Shown here in pieces: positions 7,501 to 9,901 of a DNA stretch of 9,901 bases. Position numbers and translations under genes: made by a program. The notes under the pieces are model-generated. The model had not been told where the DNA came from and ran no database searches. It was given only the letters and a program-made list of their open reading frames with translations. Origin of the DNA: Ferruginibacter sp. (GTDB lineage: Bacteria; Bacteroidota; Bacteroidia; Chitinophagales; Chitinophagaceae); contig JANYFI010000800.1 in NCBI GenBank assembly GCA_025362765.1, positions 1-9,901 on the forward strand. Reading direction: 5' to 3'. The stretch's first letter is position 1. Each line of letters opens with the position of its first letter.

Positions 7501-7784
7501 ACGTCTTCCGCCTTTTCTTCTTTAAAGCCTACAAAACTGATTTTAACAGTGTAAGGGCCGCCCGGCTTTAAATTAGTAATATTAAAAACCCCGTTTTTAT
7601 TCGTTTGTGTTTTGCTTTCTGCGCCTGTAGCAACATGTAATAAAGTAACTGTAGCTCCCTGAACAAAACCGCCCCTTTCATCTTTTACCACACCACTTAA
7701 AGAAGACACTGTTTCCTGCGCAAAGCTGTTTAGCGACAGTAAAACAAGTATCGCTGATAACAACATAAATAATCCTTTCTGCAT
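4527..7784 (-). CDS. Oar-like TonB-dependent outer-membrane receptor
   Basis: Outer-membrane TonB-dependent transporter of 1085 residues. A signal peptide with probable cleavage after SFA (residue 22) is followed by a carboxypeptidase-regulatory-like (CarboxypepD_reg) domain at about 29-112 (SGVVKDERGGFVQGATV). EVVVTG (118-123) is a probable TonB-interaction segment. The plug domain runs to about 255 and includes GGSVNAVTKSGTNTVHG. A long beta-barrel region ends in LGVKYNF with a terminal Phe, the usual outer-membrane insertion signal. Length and layout fit the Oar family, whose Myxococcus xanthus member is reported to take part in protease (PopC) secretion. It lacks the SusC signature and no SusD gene adjoins it in the same transcription unit. 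It has its own promoter region (phased repeats at 7817-7882) and its own terminator (4443-4476), so it is probably monocistronic. The ATG at 7784 gives a clean signal peptide. The substrate is unknown. Confidence 0.93.
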   Translation of the reverse strand: MQKGLFMLLSAILVLLSLNSFAQETVSSLSGVVKDERGGFVQGATVTLLHVATGAESKTQTNKNGVFNITNLKPGGPYTVKISFVGFKEEKAEDVNLTLGSNPDLAVVMKLNSSSLGEVVVTGTKRNTNGVSVGRAQMNTLPTLGRSLSDFTRLTPQSNNNSFAGTNFRYNNITLDGAVNNDAIGFSNSFGGVSGGGQSGTAGSGTRTNPYSIDVIQEVQVQLAPYDVKLGNFTGGSVNAVTKSGTNTVHGSLYGYGRNQSLIGKSPDASKSSIGSNFYDYQYGGTLSGPIIKNKLFFIANAEITRRQEPTFYNAGDAGAAITVAQAQDIAAKFQAAGFDAGGYSAAKVFTKSNKFFGRLDYNINSANTLTVRGIFTKGWGNNIERTPYIFQFGSTDFTQYSNNVNLVAELKSKISPITNNQLIVSYVHVHDYRTTPNSNISPYADITNGSSNVWLGTWREAAIYDQTQKTIEITDNVTVNKGNHKFTFGTHNEFYDFNYGFVNSWNGRWQYNSISDFDADKPARVRSAYASDASKNGYDQLKNNVPGSGFKVGLLSAYAEDEIAITRKFKITPGIRLDYSYVGSQPPTDTALNNVPDNVNTTNPTYTHTPFSQFNNKWFGNAAISPRLGFNWDVKGDKSLVVRGGSGIFTGRIPFAWLGYAYTLSGNNFKNIDIKNAALPGGTVSGNGVLPLVSPQNLVTSVGAISPGAIATREVDLVDNHFKLPEVWRSSIAVDVKFGNGYKFTAEGMYTKTIHDVEFQQINKKDQTQYYSTGPTQTPVYTPSASNSKQYSNIFLLSNTSQGYRYNLTAQVSKFANGIHAGEKSTFNYNWSLAYTYGQSKDLANGIRNSMQSNWDYNPAISPNNPQLANSNFDLRNHIVAVLGGVFNWNQKNTTSLNFFYSGQSGAPYSVIYASTPGNIINGSSSLPYLPTVEESNAMFLDAANRDAFNAFVNSDSYLKTRRGKYAERNGLRTPWVHDLDAKLMHEFKLSRNNPSRTLQVSFDVFNVLNLLNNSWGHVNFVSNTNNYTVNFLKFSADALGRKPGDPSAYTPTFTFLQPTSNHYYSADPINSRWQGQLGVKYNF

Positions 7785-7800
7785 AATTGTTAAATTTCTG

Positions 7801-7808
7801 CAAAGAGA
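7801..7808 (-). promoter_or_regulatory. Putative -7 element of the Oar-like receptor gene
   Basis: TCTCTTTG on the minus strand matches TAnnTTTG at seven of eight positions, 16 bp upstream of the ATG. No good TTTG -33 element sits 19-21 bp further upstream. That interval is occupied by the phased repeats at 7817-7882, consistent with a promoter that needs a bound activator. Transcription would begin near 7795, with a leader of about 10 nt. Confidence 0.45.
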
Positions 7809-7816
7809 CGGGTTGC

Positions 7817-7882
7817 ATGTTAAGAGAAAGTGAAGCGAATGTTACGGAAAGGTTACGGCTATGTTGCGTCAATGTTACCTGC
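7817..7882 (-). repeat. Six 11-bp-phased direct repeats (regulator-binding array A)
   Basis: Units start every 11 bp (plus-strand reading): 7817 ATGTTAAGAGA, 7828 AAGTGAAGCGA (degenerate), 7839 ATGTTACGGAA, 7850 AGGTTACGGCT, 7861 ATGTTGCGTCA, 7872 ATGTTACCTGC. The consensus is about ATGTTACGGNA. Relative to the receptor gene the units read CGTAACAT, head to tail, ending 8 bp from the -7-like element. An 11-bp period puts successive units on nearly the same face of the helix. It is the spacing bound by PhoB/OmpR-class regulators such as E. coli PhoB and Bacillus PhoP. The regulator is not identified. Confidence 0.65.
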
Positions 7883-8425
7883 AACTAAAAATAAGACGTT
7901 TGTTACTTGAAATGCAATTAAAACGGGATAGTAACCTTGGTAAATTTATGAGGGCCGGTATTTTCCTTTTTACGAAATCAATTGTAGTAATAATGAAAAA
8001 CATAATGACCTATATTTTCTGCTTACACTTTACTTTATGAAAGTGGCCGTGTTTTACATCAATACAATAAAATGTCCTTTGTTTGGCATCACGCCCAGCG
8101 AAGTGCTAGAAGGAAAATCCCGGATAAAAAAACTTTTTGCCGACGAAATAAAAGCTGCAAAAAACTTACGGTTGGGTGTGAATCAAAACTTCGTTTGTGA
8201 AAATACTTCGTGATAATTTTTTGCCTCACAATTATTTGAAATATTTTTTGAATCTTCCTTTACTGGAATACTTATGCCCGGTTGAATCTTAAAATATTTT
8301 ATATACCCGGTATTGTATTTTTTTTGTTGAAAAGTATACGTATTTGCGTACACTTTATCATGGAATGCCCGCGGAAGTTGCACTGCACGGCACATCCTTT
8401 GCCTGGCAGAGACTTCAACAATAAA
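7883..8425. other. Intergenic stretch, mostly without recognisable genes
   Basis: Between the phased repeats and the terminator of the SusD-like gene, the DNA is AT-rich with scattered stops in all frames. It holds one possible 58-codon frame (8037-8213) and a patch of higher GC at about 8362-8419. TTGTTACTT at 7900-7908 resembles the array unit but is out of phase. Longer frames on both strands at 8183-8512 run through the terminator hairpin and are not credible genes. I see no RNA gene here. Confidence 0.5.
8037..8213 (+). CDS. Possible small protein, unrecognised
   Basis: An ATG-started frame of 58 residues beginning MKVAVFYINTIKCPLFG, with a charged middle (about residues 21-45, rich in Lys and Glu) and two cysteines (13 and 54). 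It is soluble-looking, with no signal peptide or membrane helix, and I match no family. TATATTTT at 8011-8018 resembles a -7 element 18 bp before the ATG, but no -33 partner is visible. It would be transcribed divergently from the Oar-like receptor and would run towards the SusD-like gene. The composition is more protein-like than other frames in the gap, but a chance frame of this length is quite possible. Confidence 0.3.
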   Translation: MKVAVFYINTIKCPLFGITPSEVLEGKSRIKKLFADEIKAAKNLRLGVNQNFVCENTS

Positions 8426-8459
8426 AATAGGCTGTCTCATAATTTTGAGACAGCCTATT
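8423..8459 (-). terminator. Intrinsic terminator of the SusD-like gene
   Basis: AATAGGCTGTCTCA (8426-8439) and TGAGACAGCCTATT (8446-8459) form a perfect 14-bp stem with a 6-nt loop, 24 bp past the SusD-like stop. On the minus strand a run of U follows (8427-8423), partly overlapping the stem base. The stem also contains GGCTGTCTCA, which resembles termini of some Bacteroidota insertion sequences, but there is no transposase nearby. Confidence 0.85.
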
Positions 8460-8483
8460 GCATATACTTAAGAGACGTATTGT

Positions 8484-9830
8484 TTATTTATCCCACCAAA
8501 GTTTACTACTAAGCGTTCTTCCCTTTGGCGTATTGCTGTTATAACGTATTTCCTTACTCGGATAAACCAAAGCCCTTGGAATTACATCTCCATTTACATT
8601 ACCACTTGTTGCAGTCAATGCTGGTATACCAGTTCTTCTCCAATCAGTCCAGCTTTCTGACCTTAAAAATAAAGCTATATATTTTTGAGTCATGATATCA
8701 GTGAGGGTAATATTTGCTGCGGTCTTTTCAACGGAAGCTGCATAGGAATCATTTTGAATTGTATAATTTAAATTAGCTTTTACTGCGGCATTATATGCAG
8801 CAGCAGCAGCAACTTTGTCACCCTTCTGAAATTGAGCTTCAGCCTCAACAAACTTTAATTCATAAAACGTCATTAATGGTATAGAGGAATTTTTGGACCC
8901 ATAAAGACTGCCCAACAAGGTACTATCAGTCGCATCAAAATAAACTGCATATCTTGGATCGCCTGCATCTTTCAACAAAGTCTGTAGATATCCATCATAA
9001 GTAATATCTCCTCTTTGATCATTGAACTGAAATGTTGGATTTTGTGAATTAACACTGGAAGCACTAAAAGGAACATTCGCATTATCCGCATTACCAGCAA
9101 AAGCATTGGGGATTTCATTTATCACCGAATCATAATAAGCAGGATTTACCTTTACCAAATGAATAAAACTCCGGGCCTTTAAGGAATGGGCGAACATTTT
9201 CCATTTATCCATGTCCCCTGAATAAAGATAATCTTCACTGCCTGGTACTGAAGCCCCCGCATCACCTGATTCTATTTCTGCTATGCTTGAATTAAGCAGG
9301 GTAAAAATCTGATTATAGATAGACTCTTGCGTGTCAAATGCAGCGTTTTTACTATCATTCCCTTTAAATGCCTGCGTGTAAGGAATATCCCCCCATAAAT
9401 CGGTTGTTCTCTGAAGTGAATTAGCCATCAATATTTGAGCTACAGCATGGTAGTATTTTTGGTTTAGTGAACTTGATTTTATTATTAAATCATAATTATT
9501 ATTCATTAACCCGGAGTAAAATCCAAAACTCCACATATTATCAACATCATCAGGTGAAATATTGTAGATGCTGGCAGAATAGGATTGATTGGCAGCACCG
9601 GTTACCTGTTGCACAAAAGTTGAAGGAAACCTGGATTCATCACCTCCATACTCGTACCCGGAGGCAAGTATAATTGGCGCAAGCATCAATGATGGTGTTG
9701 GATCTTTAAGTTGTGTAGGGTCATCATTTATCCCGTCATAAAAAAACTTTTTACCACAGGAGGATAGAATAATAACCGCAAATATGAGTACTGTTGTGTA
9801 AACCTTATAATTTGAATATTTCATTGTCAT
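8484..9830 (-). CDS. SusD/RagB-like nutrient-binding outer-membrane lipoprotein
   Basis: Surface lipoprotein of 448 residues that would cap a SusC-type TonB-dependent transporter and capture its ligand. The signal peptide ends in the lipobox LSSC with lipidation at Cys25 (Cys23 if the second ATG, at 9824, is used). The mature N-terminus has the family pattern of a short linker then DGINDDPTQLKDPTPSLMLAP. The rest is the helical TPR-like fold, with features such as TTDLWGDIPYTQAF and the C-terminal LFLRSESWTDWRRTGIP block. Length and motifs fit the SusD-like_2 subgroup. Its probable SusC partner ends 40 bp upstream (9871-9901), so the pair is likely one operon ending at the hairpin at 8423-8459. 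No glycoside hydrolase or sensor gene is in view, so the ligand cannot be named. The two candidate ATGs (9830 and 9824) cannot be separated here. Confidence 0.93.
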   Translation of the reverse strand: MTMKYSNYKVYTTVLIFAVIILSSCGKKFFYDGINDDPTQLKDPTPSLMLAPIILASGYEYGGDESRFPSTFVQQVTGAANQSYSASIYNISPDDVDNMWSFGFYSGLMNNNYDLIIKSSSLNQKYYHAVAQILMANSLQRTTDLWGDIPYTQAFKGNDSKNAAFDTQESIYNQIFTLLNSSIAEIESGDAGASVPGSEDYLYSGDMDKWKMFAHSLKARSFIHLVKVNPAYYDSVINEIPNAFAGNADNANVPFSASSVNSQNPTFQFNDQRGDITYDGYLQTLLKDAGDPRYAVYFDATDSTLLGSLYGSKNSSIPLMTFYELKFVEAEAQFQKGDKVAAAAAYNAAVKANLNYTIQNDSYAASVEKTAANITLTDIMTQKYIALFLRSESWTDWRRTGIPALTATSGNVNGDVIPRALVYPSKEIRYNSNTPKGRTLSSKLWWDK

Positions 9831-9870
9831 TTTTTTAGTAGTCAGAAAAATTTGCCTAATTAAATACAGT

Positions 9871-9901
9871 TTAAAGTTTTAATTTTAGATTCAATCCAAA
9901 G
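9871..9901 (-). CDS. Probable SusC-type receptor, last codons only (partial)
   Basis: On the minus strand, one frame entering from the window edge reads FGLNLKLKL and stops at TAA (9871-9873). Alternating hydrophobic residues with a family-like ending are typical of the last beta strand of a SusC barrel. SusC genes lie directly upstream of susD-like genes, and the 40-bp spacing fits. Only nine codons are visible, so position and context carry most of the weight. Confidence 0.55.
   Translation of the reverse strand, partial: FGLNLKLKL

Noticed and set aside
4527..7784. Calling the large TonB-dependent receptor a SusC partner of the SusD-like protein
   Set aside because: It lies downstream of the SusD-like gene behind a strong terminator and ~700 bp, and its layout is Oar-like. 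The real SusC appears to end at 9871, just upstream of the SusD-like start.
7900..7908. TTGTTACTT as a further unit of array A
   Set aside because: It is 28 bp from the last unit, not a multiple of 11, and neighbouring in-phase positions 7883 and 7894 do not fit the motif.
8423..8459. The GGCTGTCTCA inverted repeat as insertion-sequence ends
   Set aside because: The two arms are only 6 nt apart with a U-tract on the gene side, and no transposase or target duplication is visible. A terminator explains it better, though descent from a mobile element remains possible.
8183..8512. Longer open frames on both strands (85 codons minus, 76 codons plus)
   Set aside because: Both run through the 14-bp terminator hairpin at 8426-8459; the minus-strand frame starts inside it, and the plus-strand one needs a TTG start and enters the SusD-like gene. 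Their compositions are not protein-like and I match no family.
1..9901. CRISPR array, tRNA or rRNA genes, or a defence system
   Set aside because: No repeat-spacer pattern, no tRNA-like cloverleaf or rRNA-like segment, and no nuclease, methylase or other defence-type domain was seen in the translated frames. The only regular repeats are the 11-bp arrays.

Overview
The window looks like chromosomal DNA from a Bacteroidota member, most likely of the Chitinophagaceae or a close relative. The reasons are a SusC/SusD-type nutrient-uptake locus, an Oar-like TonB-dependent receptor, no purine-rich Shine-Dalgarno sequences before the starts, and promoter-like TAnnTTTG (-7) elements. The family calls are well supported. 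The exact genus is a guess.

Layout, left to right. Plus strand: the 3' part of an OmpR/PhoB-type response regulator (1-627) and a PhoR-like histidine kinase with two membrane segments and almost no external loop (735-1790). These are followed by a tightly linked pair, an LpxH-like metallophosphoesterase (best start TTG 1870) and a MurG-fold glycosyltransferase of the MJ1255/VC2487 type (2730-3785). Minus strand, convergent: a small lipoprotein of unknown function (3821-4225), a noncoding stretch between two terminator hairpins (4270-4476), a 1085-residue Oar-like TonB-dependent receptor (4527-7784), a ~700-bp gap, a SusD-like lipoprotein (8484-9830), and at the window edge the last codons of what is probably its SusC partner (9871-9901).

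The two-component pair probably senses an envelope or nutrient (possibly phosphate) state. The phosphoesterase/glycosyltransferase pair probably builds or trims an envelope glycolipid. The minus-strand genes import or export substrates across the outer membrane.

The most interesting signal is regulatory. Upstream of the Oar-like receptor there is an array of 11-bp-phased direct repeats (consensus about ATGTTACGGNA, six units, 7817-7882). A second, four-unit array with the same period and orientation lies just behind the receptor's terminator (4405-4448). Both arrays share the 11-mer GTTGCATGTTA at the promoter-proximal end, and both stop 7-8 bp before a TAnnTTTG-like element. The second array has no open reading frame directly behind it, only about 115 nt ending in an intrinsic terminator. 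It therefore predicts a small RNA, or an attenuated leader for the lipoprotein gene, co-regulated with the receptor. An 11-bp head-to-tail spacing is the usual binding geometry of PhoB/OmpR-family regulators, and such a regulator is encoded in this window. That link is inference.
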